The position numbers were made by a program, and so were the translations under genes. Positions 18,402 through 27,428 of a DNA stretch of 64,000 nt are shown one piece after another. Source of the stretch: Virgibacillus sp. AGTR (GTDB taxonomy: Bacteria > Bacillota > Bacilli > Bacillales > Amphibacillaceae). The notes below the pieces were generated by a model. It saw only the letters and a program-made list of their open reading frames with translations, did not search any database and was not told the DNA's origin. The first letter of the stretch is position 1, and each line of letters begins with the position of its first letter. The stretch spans positions 62,001-126,000 of the forward strand of contig NZ_JAJERH010000002.1 in the NCBI RefSeq assembly GCF_016919725.2, read 5' to 3'.

Positions 18402-19724
18402 TTACTCCTTCATCGCAGCTTCCATTTTAGTTTGCATATTTGTTGCGGCATCTTGCGCAGATTGATCACCAGTTAACACTTTTGAAATTTCAATTTGCAT
18501 GATATCTGAAATCTCTGGATATATTGGTGATACCGGTCGAGGGACAGCAGTTTGTAATACTTCGCGAAATTCTGAATTAGCAAATAACAAGCTGACATCC
18601 TGCACTTCTGTATCATCATATAGATCAATCAATGTTGGTGCACGTCCACCTTCTATTGCAGAAATCTTTTGTCCCTCTGGTCCAGAAATAAATTTTACAA
18701 ATTCCCAGGCTGCCTCTGGGTGCTCGGAATAACGGTTGATCATGGTCATCCATCCGCCTAACGCAGCAGCACTACCTTCATCTCCTGCAGGAAGCATTGC
18801 CATTTCAACATTATCTACAATTTCAGAACGTTCTTCATCATTAGAAGAAGCCATCATATAGGGCCAATTTCTAGCAAACACTGATTTCCCCTGTATCCAC
18901 GCATTTTCTGTTTCTATTTCTTTAAAATTTAAAATATTTTCTGGAACAAATTCAGACCCGACAACTTCCTTCATTTTTTCTAATGCTTTCACCGTTTCTG
19001 GACTATCAGCTACGACGTTATTATCTTCATCAACAATCTGTCCACCGTATGAAGCAATATATTCGATAGCATTTGTAATCAATCCTTCATACTGTGCGGA
19101 TTGCATTAGATACCCAAATTTCGTACCTTCTTCACCCTGGAATTCCTTTGCCATTGTTATTAATTCATCCCAAGTTTTCGGGGGTTCATCTACGATATCT
19201 GATCGGTAGTAGAATACACCAGCGTCAGTATATTGTGGCATTGCCCATTGTTTACCGTTAAATTTCCCAGCTGCTACAGTACCTGGGAAATATGCATTCA
19301 TATCTATACCATCTTTTTTAATAAATCGATCCAATTCTAGTGCATAATTGGCTTGGGCAAATTCAGCTGGCCAGATAACATCTGCATTAAACACATCAAT
19401 TTCGGAGCTTTGCGAACTGAAAGCGGTTACATATTGATCATGTGACTGCCCTGTATCTGCTGGCATCTCTCGCTCCTCCACGTTAATATTGGGATGCTTT
19501 TCTTCAAAAGCTTTAATAACTGCTTTCGTAGCAGGTGATGTATCGACTCCACGTGCATAAACAATAGTAATTTGTTCGTCATCCTTTGTTGTATCTTCAG
19601 AATTATCTGCTGAATCGTTTTCATTTTTACTCTCATCTTCTGATGCTGAATCACTACAAGCAATTAAGAAAAAAGTTAAAGCAATGAATAGCAAACTACT
19701 AAGTACATACTTGGATAACCTCAA
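18402..19724 (-). CDS. Extracellular sugar-binding lipoprotein of ABC importer
   Basis: A 440-residue family 1 solute-binding protein. Lipobox LIAC with cysteine 23, then a long acidic Ser/Glu/Asp linker to about residue 50. The mature domain shows WAMPQYTDAGVFYYRSDI and the C-terminal LTGDQSAQDAATNMQ pattern typical of the trehalose/maltose-like group. The start is TTG 19724, preceded by AAGGGGGA at 8 nt. It heads the transport part of the operon; a strong promoter and two LacI-type operators lie upstream (19744-19839), and the family A repeat at 18244 separates it from the permeases. Confidence 0.92.
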   Translation of the reverse strand: MRLSKYVLSSLLFIALTFFLIACSDSASEDESKNENDSADNSEDTTKDDEQITIVYARGVDTSPATKAVIKAFEEKHPNINVEEREMPADTGQSHDQYVTAFSSQSSEIDVFNADVIWPAEFAQANYALELDRFIKKDGIDMNAYFPGTVAAGKFNGKQWAMPQYTDAGVFYYRSDIVDEPPKTWDELITMAKEFQGEEGTKFGYLMQSAQYEGLITNAIEYIASYGGQIVDEDNNVVADSPETVKALEKMKEVVGSEFVPENILNFKEIETENAWIQGKSVFARNWPYMMASSNDEERSEIVDNVEMAMLPAGDEGSAAALGGWMTMINRYSEHPEAAWEFVKFISGPEGQKISAIEGGRAPTLIDLYDDTEVQDVSLLFANSEFREVLQTAVPRPVSPIYPEISDIMQIEISKVLTGDQSAQDAATNMQTKMEAAMKE

Positions 19725-19743
19725 TTTTAGTCCCCCTTAAAAT

Positions 19744-19757
19744 TATATCGATTTCAC
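19744..19757. promoter_or_regulatory. LacI-family operator, second site
   Basis: TATATCGATTTCAC is the reverse of TGAAATCGATATA, a variant of the operator at 21802-21815, centred on ATCGAT. It lies 20-33 bp before the TTG start of the binding-protein gene, 31 bp from the next site. Confidence 0.5.
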
Positions 19758-19787
19758 GTTTGTGCATTTATTGAATATTACAAATAA

Positions 19788-19801
19788 TGAAATCGATTAC
19801 A
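19788..19801. promoter_or_regulatory. LacI-family operator at the transcription start
   Basis: TGAAATCGATTACA is a 12-of-14 match to the perfect dyad TGTAATCGATTACA found before the LacI gene. It lies 10 bp downstream of the -10 box, where a repressor would block initiation. Confidence 0.7.
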
Positions 19802-19811
19802 TTATGGTTTA

Positions 19812-19839
19812 ATTATAACCCTTATTAAAATGTTGTCAA
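19812..19839 (-). promoter_or_regulatory. Strong sigmaA promoter of the transport operon
   Basis: Perfect -35 TTGACA (19839-19834) and perfect -10 TATAAT (19817-19812) with a 16-bp spacer on the minus strand. The operators downstream explain how such a strong promoter can be kept silent. Confidence 0.85.
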
Positions 19840-19856
19840 CGATTTTTTGAATATGA

Positions 19857-20022
19857 AAAAGTGAAACTTCAATCAGTAAGCTGATTGTTAGTACCACAAG
19901 GGTATGACCTAAAGGCCTTTGAACTAATCAGACATTTACTAGCAGTTGAACCCACACTAACCATTATTCGTTTCACTTATTGCTTAAGGTGGGGATATTA
20001 TTGCCAGTTATATGTGGATAAA
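19857..20022 (+). repeat. Family A structured repeat
   Basis: Nearly full-length, with AAAGTGAAACTTC at the left and GCCAGTTATATGTGGATAAA at the right. The left stem is AATCAG/CTGATT, perfectly paired but with a different sequence from the ATCCGTGGGG stem of other copies. It begins 18 bp beyond the -35 box of the transport promoter and ends 5 bp from the SDR stop codon. Confidence 0.85.
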
Positions 20023-20027
20023 TCACC

Positions 20028-20789
20028 TTACTTTCTAAGGAAAGCTCCTTCAGAATGAATGACCTGCCCAGTGATCCATGCTGATTCTTTACTTGCAAGA
20101 AAGGTGACTAGTCTTGCTGCATCCGTTGGTTGACCAATTCTCCCCATTAAAAATTGACTGCCTAGTTCCTGCTTGTCCTCATCAGACATCCACCCTGTAT
20201 CTGTAGGTCCAGGATTAACAGCATTGACGGTAATCCCTAGTGGAGCTACTTCTGCGGAAAGGCTCACTGTAAATGTAGAAATAGCACCTTTTGTTGCTCC
20301 ATAAGCTAATTCCTCGATCATTGGCCCTTGATCTTGACCAGATACCAAATTAATAATTCTCCCAGCGGTTTGAGTTGATTTTTTAAATAGACGTGCAAAT
20401 AGAGTAGAAAGTATCATAGTTGAACGCATATTTACTGAATAGTGAACATCTAAACTACTAGCATTAAGCTTTTCATAGCCATCTCGTTCCGAATGAGCTG
20501 CATTATTTACTAAAATCGTTGGTGATCCTATGCTATTTACAGCTACGTCCAAGACTTTCTGTGGTGCATCTGGAATAGATAGATCAATACACATGTGATC
20601 ACTATTTATCCCTATGTCGGCCAACTCTGCTTGAAAGTTCTCTGGCCAGTCTGCTACTGCTTTCCAATGCGTAAAGAAAATGGAACTACCCGCTTTCGCT
20701 AGCTGGCGACAAATTGCTGCTCCTATTGCTTCTCCATGGCTTACCCCCGTAACGATTGCCTTTGCATTAGACAGATTATAAATGTTCAT
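20028..20789 (-). CDS. Short-chain dehydrogenase/reductase
   Basis: About 253 residues of the classical SDR family: cofactor motif TGVSHGEAIG near the N-terminus, NNAAH (NNAG-like) near 90, catalytic Ser in NLVSGQ with YGATK 14 residues later, and NAVNPGPTDTGWM after it. It resembles 3-oxoacyl-ACP-reductase-like and sugar-alcohol SDRs; the substrate is unknown. Start ATG 20789 lies 2 nt after AAGGAGG, a short spacing; GTG 20810 is an alternative but overlaps the LacI stop. It is translationally coupled to the LacI gene and so probably under its control. Confidence 0.85.
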   Translation of the reverse strand: MNIYNLSNAKAIVTGVSHGEAIGAAICRQLAKAGSSIFFTHWKAVADWPENFQAELADIGINSDHMCIDLSIPDAPQKVLDVAVNSIGSPTILVNNAAHSERDGYEKLNASSLDVHYSVNMRSTMILSTLFARLFKKSTQTAGRIINLVSGQDQGPMIEELAYGATKGAISTFTVSLSAEVAPLGITVNAVNPGPTDTGWMSDEDKQELGSQFLMGRIGQPTDAARLVTFLASKESAWITGQVIHSEGAFLRK

Positions 20790-20796
20790 AGCCTCC

Positions 20797-21780
20797 TTAT
20801 GTAGATTCACGAATAACTAACTCATGTTCTAATAGCATGCTTTCTACTTCTTCACCTTTAATCTTATTAATAAGCATGGACGCTGAAATACACCCCATGC
20901 GATACATTGGCTGCGATACTGTCGTTAACGTTGGATGTGTCATATTGGAAAAACTTATTTTATCAAAGCCAATAATGGCAATATCATCCGGAACCTTCAA
21001 ACCATTGGCATGAATTTCTTTGAGTGCTCCAATGGCTAGTACATCCGATACAGCAAAGACAGCATCTGGTTTTTCTTCCTGATTGAGAAGTGTTCGCATC
21101 GCTTGCTGACCACTTTCAAAATTTAGTTGGTTAATATTATATATCCTTTTCTTTTCTACAGCTATATTAAACTCACGAAAGGCTTTCTCATAGCCTGCAC
21201 GCCGTTCACGAGCATACAAAAATTTTTCATCGGAATTAATGAAAGCTATTCTTTTTTTCCCAATCTTTATTAAATGCTTCACAGCTTGATATGCAGCTAA
21301 CTCGTTATCAATGGAAACGTAGGAGATATTCCCTTCTTTATCAAACTCACTGCATTGTACGATTGGATGGTTCGTTGCTAGTTCCAAAACATTTTTACGA
21401 TTGATAGTTGGATCCATTAAAATAATTCCATCTGCCATCCGATTTCGTACTAAATTAAAATAAATAGCTTCTCGTTTTGGATTCGAGTCTGTCTCACAAA
21501 GTAAAATATTATACCCTTCTTTAATGGAAGTATCTTCAATTCCATTAATAATTTCTGTATAAAAAGGATTGGAAATACTTGGGATTAACACAAGAAGTAG
21601 CCTGCTTTCTGAATTTCGCAAATTTCGTCCTAGAACACTTGGCTCGTAGTTCAACTCATCTATTGCTTGTTCAACTCGATTTCGTGTCTTCTCTTTTACC
21701 TTACTTCGATTATTAATAACCCTTGAAACTGTAGCGACAGAAACTCCTGCCCTTTTTGCTACCTCCTGAATTGTGACCAT
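20797..21780 (-). CDS. LacI-family transcriptional repressor
   Basis: 327 residues: helix-turn-helix TIQEVAKRAGVSVATVSRVINN at 3-24, a hinge helix ending near LGRNLRNS, and a periplasmic-binding-protein-like effector domain from LLLVLIPSISNPFY to about 320. It likely controls its own operon (SDR and the transport/thu operon below): the dyad TGTAATCGATTACA lies 22 bp upstream of its start, and variants flank the binding-protein promoter. The inducer is unknown but probably comes from the imported glycoside. Confidence 0.92.
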   Translation of the reverse strand: MVTIQEVAKRAGVSVATVSRVINNRSKVKEKTRNRVEQAIDELNYEPSVLGRNLRNSESRLLLVLIPSISNPFYTEIINGIEDTSIKEGYNILLCETDSNPKREAIYFNLVRNRMADGIILMDPTINRKNVLELATNHPIVQCSEFDKEGNISYVSIDNELAAYQAVKHLIKIGKKRIAFINSDEKFLYARERRAGYEKAFREFNIAVEKKRIYNINQLNFESGQQAMRTLLNQEEKPDAVFAVSDVLAIGALKEIHANGLKVPDDIAIIGFDKISFSNMTHPTLTTVSQPMYRMGCISASMLINKIKGEEVESMLLEHELVIREST

Positions 21781-21801
21781 GATTTCACACGCACCTCTAT
21801 A

Positions 21802-21815
21802 TGTAATCGATTACA
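21802..21815. promoter_or_regulatory. Perfect LacI-type operator dyad
   Basis: TGTAATCGATTACA is a perfect 14-bp palindrome just upstream of the LacI gene, with related sites at 19744-19757 and 19788-19801. Together they define the likely binding motif. Confidence 0.75.
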
Positions 21816-22011
21816 ATAAAATATTACTGTTTTGCTAACTATTTGTCAATATGCGAAATAGCCACGGTTGCGTGTTTGAAATAAGAAAATCAACCTTCGA
21901 GATCCCCCTATATTTTTGCAGTTAAAATGGGGAAGTATAAATGAATAAGATTATTCTAATACGATTTCTTTTCATCGAATCATTCTCATGAATAACTTTT
22001 TAAAAGAAAAT

Positions 22012-22038
22012 CAAAACTTTTTTACTCAGTCATACGTC
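22012..22038 (+). promoter_or_regulatory. sigV: Possible ECF-sigma (autoregulated) promoter of sigV
   Basis: An AAAAC -35-like motif (22013-22017) and CGTC (22035-22038) with a 17-bp spacer, about 60 bp upstream of the sigV start. ECF promoters usually combine an AAC element with CGTC, and sigV is autoregulated in B. subtilis. Confidence 0.4.
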
Positions 22039-22096
22039 TTTTTATTACAACATATTACTATTCATGTTGTATTTATGCAAAAGGAGCTCTTTTCTC

Positions 22097-22576
22097 ATGC
22101 GCAATAAATCGAAGGATAAGCTTATCTCACTCATTTTAGAAAAAAAAGAGGATTTCTACCGATTAGCCTATAGTTATGTTAAAAACTCGGAAGATGCTTT
22201 GGATATTGTTCAAGAATCCATTGAAAAAGCAATTAAGGCTCATCATTCCATTCAGGATAATCAATCTGTTAAAAGCTGGTTTTATCGCATCGTTGTAAAT
22301 ACTTCACTTGATTTTTTACGGAAACATAAACGTACATCATTTGTAGATGAAAATACGCTAGACTATTATAGCTCTGGTAAAAATGATACGTATCAAAATA
22401 TTGATTTAGAAAGATCTTTAGAGGAATTACCTGTAAAGTATCGCACAGTTATCATACTTAAATATTTTGAAGACCTAAAAATACATGAGGTTGCTGAAAT
22501 TTTAAATGAGAACAACAACACGATTAAAACTAGATTATATCGAGCGTTAGAAATGCTGAAAGAAAAAATGGAATGA
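22097..22576 (+). CDS. sigV: ECF RNA polymerase sigma factor, SigV type
   Basis: A 159-residue ECF sigma factor: region 2 with DFYRLAYSYVKNSEDALDIV, and region 4 with the HTH around HEVAEILNENNNTIKTRLYR near the C-terminus. It resembles B. subtilis SigV along its length. In the known system lysozyme binding to RsiV triggers its proteolysis and frees SigV to induce oatA. Start ATG 22097 follows AAAAGGAGC; the frame extends to 22064 without a good ribosome binding site. The same gene order as B. subtilis (sigV-rsiV-oatA) strengthens the assignment. Confidence 0.92.
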   Translation: MRNKSKDKLISLILEKKEDFYRLAYSYVKNSEDALDIVQESIEKAIKAHHSIQDNQSVKSWFYRIVVNTSLDFLRKHKRTSFVDENTLDYYSSGKNDTYQNIDLERSLEELPVKYRTVIILKYFEDLKIHEVAEILNENNNTIKTRLYRALEMLKEKME

Positions 22577-22627
22577 AATTAATTTAGCCAGATGTATACG
22601 GCTAATGATAATTGGAGGATGACGCAA

Positions 22628-23503
22628 TTGGATAACAAAATAAAAGAATTAAAAAAACAATATAAAAATACCCCAATCCCTAAAGAATTAGATTCTACTG
22701 TCCATAAGGCACTTCATACACGGAAGAAAAGATCTACTTTCCGAGCAAAGTGGTTTATAGGAGTAGCCGCTGCATTATGCTTATTTGTAATTAGCGTAAA
22801 TACAAGCCCAGCTCTAGCTCAAAGTTTAACGAAGATACCCGTTTTGGGATCGGTTATTCAAGTAGTAACGTTTCAGGATATTCAAGTAGAGAATGGTAAT
22901 TATCATGCTCATCTCAAGACACCACAGGTAAACAATCTGGATAACAAAGATCTTGAAAATAGTTTAAACCAAAAATATGTGAATGAGAATCAAAAATTGT
23001 ATGATGAATTCACACAAAAAATAGAGCAAGATGAAGATGGTCATTTTCTAATCGAATCCGGCTATGAAGTAAAAACGAATAATGATCTACTACTTTCGAT
23101 TGGGCGATACACAGAAGAAATACAAGCATCATCAGCCACTACGCTGAAATATGATACGATTGATAAACAAAGGCAAATTATGTTGACACTACCAATCCTA
23201 TTTAAAAACAATGATTATATAAATACAATTAGCGAAGAAATAAAAGAACAAATGCGTCAGCAAATAAAAGAAGATCCAGATAAAATTTATTGGGTAGATA
23301 ATGCAGGGATTGAGGATTTAGACGTAGTCGATAAGTTTGAAAAGATAGATCCTAACCAAAACTTTTATATCAATGAAGACCATAAATTAGTGATTTCATT
23401 TAACGATTATACGGTTGCACCAGGGTATATGGGAGTTGTCGAATTCGTTATTCCAACAGAGGTTATAGCTGATGATCTAGTTGGGAATCAGTATATAAAA
23501 TAA
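22628..23503 (+). CDS. rsiV: Anti-sigma-V factor and lysozyme sensor RsiV
   Basis: About 291 residues: a cytoplasmic N-terminus (about 1-43) that would hold SigV, a single membrane helix (about 45-62, FIGVAAALCLFVISVN), a Ser-Pro-Ala region where signal peptidase could act, and an extracellular domain of the DUF3298/RsiV type. I start at TTG 22628, which lies 9 nt after TTGGAGG and gives MDNKIKELKKQYKN, matching the B. subtilis N-terminus; upstream ATG codons at 22592 and 22619 are poorly placed relative to the Shine-Dalgarno. It is 51 bp downstream of sigV. Confidence 0.9.
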   Translation: MDNKIKELKKQYKNTPIPKELDSTVHKALHTRKKRSTFRAKWFIGVAAALCLFVISVNTSPALAQSLTKIPVLGSVIQVVTFQDIQVENGNYHAHLKTPQVNNLDNKDLENSLNQKYVNENQKLYDEFTQKIEQDEDGHFLIESGYEVKTNNDLLLSIGRYTEEIQASSATTLKYDTIDKQRQIMLTLPILFKNNDYINTISEEIKEQMRQQIKEDPDKIYWVDNAGIEDLDVVDKFEKIDPNQNFYINEDHKLVISFNDYTVAPGYMGVVEFVIPTEVIADDLVGNQYIK

Positions 23504-23604
23504 CATGTAAATAGGAATTTATTCGCTATTCCATAAGTTACAATTTGTTCATATTTAAATAACCGTATTAGGCATATAGATCTATTGGAAAAAGTAGTTT
23601 TTTA

Positions 23605-23635
23605 GGAGAGAATTTATAATGGAGTGATTCTCTCC
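23605..23635. promoter_or_regulatory. Inverted repeat between rsiV and oatA
   Basis: GGAGAGAA (23605-23612) pairs with TTCTCTCC (23628-23635). No T-run follows, so it is a weak attenuator or mRNA processing hairpin rather than a full terminator. Confidence 0.35.
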
Positions 23636-23777
23636 AATTCCTTATGTATGATTTAATGATAGCTTTTATATGCCTTTAATCTATTAGAAATTAATATTAA
23701 TATATTATATTAACAGGTAACAAACCTATGTTTTATTAAATTGACAGCTTTGGAAAGACAGAAAGGATATTACAGCG

Positions 23778-23858
23778 ATGAATACATTATACACACAGAA
23801 AGAAAAATACGTTCTATATAACCATCCTCTTCACAAAGGGGGATATAAATTTGAATAA
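23778..23858 (+). CDS. Possible 26-residue leader peptide overlapping the oatA start
   Basis: ATG 23778 opens MNTLYTQKEKYVLYN and ends in TAA that overlaps the first codons of oatA (TTG 23851). An AAAGG lies 11 nt upstream. The oatA Shine-Dalgarno is inside this small frame, so translating it could open the oatA start. It could equally be chance; no homologue is known to me. Confidence 0.3.
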   Translation: MNTLYTQKEKYVLYNHPLHKGGYKFE

Positions 23859-25821
23859 AAGGAGAAATGGTAAACGAAGGTACATATCAGAATTAGATGG
23901 GTTACGGGGACTGGCAGTATTAGCTGTCATTTTTTATCATCTTGGCTTTGATTGGGCAGCTGGTGGCTTTCTAGGTGTGTGTATATTCTTTGTTTTATCT
24001 GGATATTTAATTACGGATCTACTTGCTGATGAATGGAAGCAAAACAAGCGCATCAACTTTAAAAAATTCTGGATCAAAAGAGCAAGACGATTACTTCCCG
24101 CAATGTTAGCTATGTTAATTCTAACATTTATATGGGTATTATTATTCAAACCCACTATTATCGCATCGTTCAAATCAGACTTCATCGCTGCATTGTTTTA
24201 TATCAGCAATTGGTGGTATATTTTTCAAGATCAATCCTATTTCGAAACGCTTGGAGAACCATCATTACTGACCCATTTCTGGTCACTTGCAGTAGAGGAA
24301 CAATTTTATATTATATGGCCAATTCTAATGCTGTTAGGCTTGCGCTACATAACCAAGCTTTCCCTAATAAAAATCATGCTTATTACCGCAAGTGTTTCCG
24401 CAATTCTAATGATGTTACTTTATCAACCAGGTCTGGATCCTAGCAGAGTCTACTATGGAACAGACACAAGAGCTTTCTCACTGTTAATCGGTGCAGCTTT
24501 AGCAATCATATGGCCGAGCGGACAGCTTGCTAGAAAGATACCTCAGAAATTGAAGCATATACTTAATATTGCTGGTTCAATCATGCTTAGTATTTTACTA
24601 GTTATGCTTTGGACGACAAATCAGTATGAACCCTTTCTTTATTATGGTGGAATGGTCATTTTATCCATTGTAACAGCCATGCTCATAGCCGTACTTGTTC
24701 ACCCGGCAAACAGTATAGGCAACCTTTTTAATTTACCGTTCCTAAGATGGGTAGGTATCCGCTCATATGCGATCTATTTATGGCACTATCCAGTTATTAT
24801 GCTAACAACACCAGCCATCAATACAAATGGTATTTCTTTCATTCGAGTAACGATTCAATTGGCAATTATTCTTGGCTTATCTGCACTATCATGGAAATTT
24901 ATCGAGGGGCCTATTCGTCATGATGGATTCATTAAATTTTGGAAACAGCTTTCTTTTACAAGACTTCCTTCACGTATTCCATTGAATAAATGGACCGTTA
25001 TTGGTGGTAGTGTCTTAATCCTACTTACTTCGCTACAATTAGTCACCAATGCTTCCACCTCGAATGCTTCCTATAGTGAAAATAGCTTATTAACGGAATA
25101 CAGTGAGTCTAAGCATATAAATGAAAACAGAGAATCAGCGGAAAAAGCAACTAAGGAAAAAATAGAAAAAGAGCAAGCTCTCAAACAAGAAAAAGAAGAA
25201 AATATACCTGCTAACACTGAGAATAAGGACAAACATGAAACGAAACTGCCAAAAGAAGAGAAGCATAATGCTACTAAAAAAGAGCAGACTCATGAGGAGG
25301 AAAAGGAAGCTGTAGCAAATGAGAATTCAGATAAGAAAGAGGTTACCGCAATTGGTGATTCGATACTAATTAATGTATCGCCTTTTCTCGAATCTTATTT
25401 CCCTTCCATCCATATAGATGCTTCCATTGGTCGACAAATGAAGCAAGCAAAAAATGTAGTAAAGCAACTGAAAGGCCAAGACAAATTAGGAGAGATCGTC
25501 ATTATTGGACTTGGTACTAACGGAGCCTTTGCAAAGGATCAGCTTTTGTCTGTGCTTGAGATGATTGGTGATGACCGTCAAGTTCTATTAGTTAATACGC
25601 GTATTTCTCGACCTTGGGAACAAGTCGTTAATAGGACATTAGCAGATACGGCCTCAAAACAGGCAAATGTTACATTAGTAGATTGGCATGGTGCTAGCGC
25701 TGGACATGATAATTACTTTGCTTCTGACGGAGTCCATCCAAATAAAAAAGGGGCTAAGGTATATGCTGACATTATTAAAAAAGCTTATGATTCGCTAGAT
25801 TTCTCTTCGTATAGCCAATAA
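23851..25821 (+). CDS. oatA: Peptidoglycan O-acetyltransferase, OatA/YrhL type
   Basis: 656 residues. The N-terminal acyltransferase-3 domain (about 10-395) has ten or more membrane helices, ELDGLRGLAVLAVIFYH at the start and FWSLAVEEQFYIIWP near 150. A charged Lys/Glu-rich linker (about 420-500) leads to an extracellular SGNH domain with AIGDSILIN, GLGTNG and DGVHPN, holding the catalytic Ser and Asp-His. It moves acetyl groups across the membrane onto MurNAc C6-OH and makes the wall lysozyme-resistant. TTG start with AAAGGGGG. A terminator at 25999-26037 follows. Confidence 0.92.
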   Translation: MNKRRNGKRRYISELDGLRGLAVLAVIFYHLGFDWAAGGFLGVCIFFVLSGYLITDLLADEWKQNKRINFKKFWIKRARRLLPAMLAMLILTFIWVLLFKPTIIASFKSDFIAALFYISNWWYIFQDQSYFETLGEPSLLTHFWSLAVEEQFYIIWPILMLLGLRYITKLSLIKIMLITASVSAILMMLLYQPGLDPSRVYYGTDTRAFSLLIGAALAIIWPSGQLARKIPQKLKHILNIAGSIMLSILLVMLWTTNQYEPFLYYGGMVILSIVTAMLIAVLVHPANSIGNLFNLPFLRWVGIRSYAIYLWHYPVIMLTTPAINTNGISFIRVTIQLAIILGLSALSWKFIEGPIRHDGFIKFWKQLSFTRLPSRIPLNKWTVIGGSVLILLTSLQLVTNASTSNASYSENSLLTEYSESKHINENRESAEKATKEKIEKEQALKQEKEENIPANTENKDKHETKLPKEEKHNATKKEQTHEEEKEAVANENSDKKEVTAIGDSILINVSPFLESYFPSIHIDASIGRQMKQAKNVVKQLKGQDKLGEIVIIGLGTNGAFAKDQLLSVLEMIGDDRQVLLVNTRISRPWEQVVNRTLADTASKQANVTLVDWHGASAGHDNYFASDGVHPNKKGAKVYADIIKKAYDSLDFSSYSQ

Positions 25822-25998
25822 TCGTTCAGGGTGTAGCTTAGAAAAGCTATACAGAAATAGGCTTTAAGAAATCAGACGAAGCTAACTCCCTCACTGTGTA
25901 TAATTACAATGCCCTTTTTCAAGAATGGTGGTTTAGAAATGGATGTAATTGGGAATTACTATACTACCCTTGTAACTCCCCCTTTCTTGTAATATATG

Positions 25999-26037
25999 AA
26001 TCCAAGCAGACCTTGAGGTCATTGCTTGGATTTTTTC
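25999..26037 (+). terminator. Rho-independent terminator after oatA
   Basis: AATCCAAGCA (25999-26008) pairs with TGCTTGGATT (26023-26032), followed by a T-run. The rest of the gap 25822-26288 shows no gene or repeat I can name. Confidence 0.85.
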
Positions 26038-26288
26038 TTTTTAAAGAAATGAATTCGATCATTTAACAAGTCTTATTGATATTCGAGCATAGTAGTATGT
26101 GAATATGACCCAAATAACCATTCTGACAAGTATCAACCTATTCATTATTTTATAGAGCCATTTTTTAAGTGAATGATACCTAATTAACCAATAAGAGGCG
26201 GGGTTTTAATCTGGAAAAAAGACGAACAACAAGCTGTCGTAGTTTATTATTCGCCTTTAGAGTGGATATCCTTTTATGATCAAAATTT

Positions 26289-27200
26289 TTAGTACTTTTC
26301 AGCAGCCATTGCCTCCGCTTTTGTTTTATGGACAGTTCCAAAAGGGTGCTCAGGTGGTGCATAAATGGAGTATAATTTTAAAGGATCGGTTCCTACATTG
26401 GTTATATTATGCCATTTACCAGCAGGAACCATGATGGCATCGTCATCATTTACATTTGCTTCAAAAGTAAGTTGGTCTTTACGATCTCCCATTTGCACAA
26501 ATCCTTCTCCCTCTTCAATACGCAAAAATTGATCTGTCGATGGGTGAACTTCTAAGCCAATAGATTCTCCAACATCAATACTCATAAGCGTTACTTGTAA
26601 ATGGTCCCCCGTCCAAATAGCGGTACGAAAGGTGTTGTTTTGCTTCGTAGCTTCCTCTATATCAATGACAAACGGCTCTCCTCCATAATCCATTGGCCGT
26701 CGAAAATTCCCATTTTGTATTTGCTCAACATTAGAGACATTGACTTGATCTCCGTTTAGCGCAGCCAAAAAGATATTTCGTATTTGTGGATCCTGCTGTG
26801 TAAGGAAATAGCCTTTCTGATAGGCCTGGTATCCTTCGACTTCTAACTCATAAGCTCTCTGTAAACCTTGCTGATAACTTTCAAAAGTGATGTCATTTAC
26901 CTGATAGTCAGGCTCTGCCCCTGTTAATTGAATATAAAGATTTGTAACATGTGCCAAATGGTCTTTCTTTCCTGCTAGGGCATGTCGAATGTTATCGGCA
27001 TGTTCCTCATTTGGTGCTACATTTGCTAACTCCTGATATAACGTAGTTACACAAGCCACTCGTTTTACTTCTTCAAGTATAGATTCACAAAGGCTTTGAT
27101 AATTTTCCTCTGTACTTCTTGACTGATTATTAGAATCGTACATAGCTGTGCCTACATTATTGTAATGAAAATATGGATAAGCTTTAGGCATATAATACAT
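26289..27200 (-). CDS. Ferritin-like/cupin fusion protein
   Basis: 303 residues in two parts. Residues about 25-150 are helical, with Glu/His pairs (SILEEVKRV, ANVAPNEEHADNI, YELEVEGYQAY) like ferritin-like or CotF/coat-type domains. Residues about 185-300 are a cupin with GLEVHPSTDQFLRIEEGEG (cupin motif 1, about 220-240) and VPAGKWHNITNVG (motif 2). The cupin part is widespread as a single-domain protein; the fusion is less common. The N-terminus is Tyr/Asn-rich (YYMPKAYPYFHYNN), as in spore coat proteins, so a coat-related role is a guess. RBS GAAAGGATTG. Confidence 0.75.
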   Translation of the reverse strand: MYYMPKAYPYFHYNNVGTAMYDSNNQSRSTEENYQSLCESILEEVKRVACVTTLYQELANVAPNEEHADNIRHALAGKKDHLAHVTNLYIQLTGAEPDYQVNDITFESYQQGLQRAYELEVEGYQAYQKGYFLTQQDPQIRNIFLAALNGDQVNVSNVEQIQNGNFRRPMDYGGEPFVIDIEEATKQNNTFRTAIWTGDHLQVTLMSIDVGESIGLEVHPSTDQFLRIEEGEGFVQMGDRKDQLTFEANVNDDDAIMVPAGKWHNITNVGTDPLKLYSIYAPPEHPFGTVHKTKAEAMAAEKY

Positions 27201-27325
27201 AACATTTCAATCCTTTCAAACATTATAATATCCATAATCATCATATGCCTACATCCACAAAATGTACTTCAACTACTTATCATCTTAATAAGACTTTTCA
27301 GTGTAAATCCTGCTTTTTAGAACGT

Positions 27326-27369
27326 AAAGCTCCTTCACCTAGCTAAAGTAAACGAGGTGAAGGAGCTTT
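27326..27369. terminator. Strong hairpin terminator at the end of the aga operon
   Basis: AAAGCTCCTTCACCT (27326-27340) pairs with AGGTGAAGGAGCTTT (27355-27369), a perfect 15-bp stem. It lies 59 bp after the last gene of the minus-strand aga operon. T-runs are weak on the minus side, stronger on the plus side. Confidence 0.7.
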
Positions 27370-27428
27370 ATTTTGTTACTGTTTGCCTCTGAAAATTACT
27401 GGTAGAAGCTGTCTTTCAGCAAAAAGCA

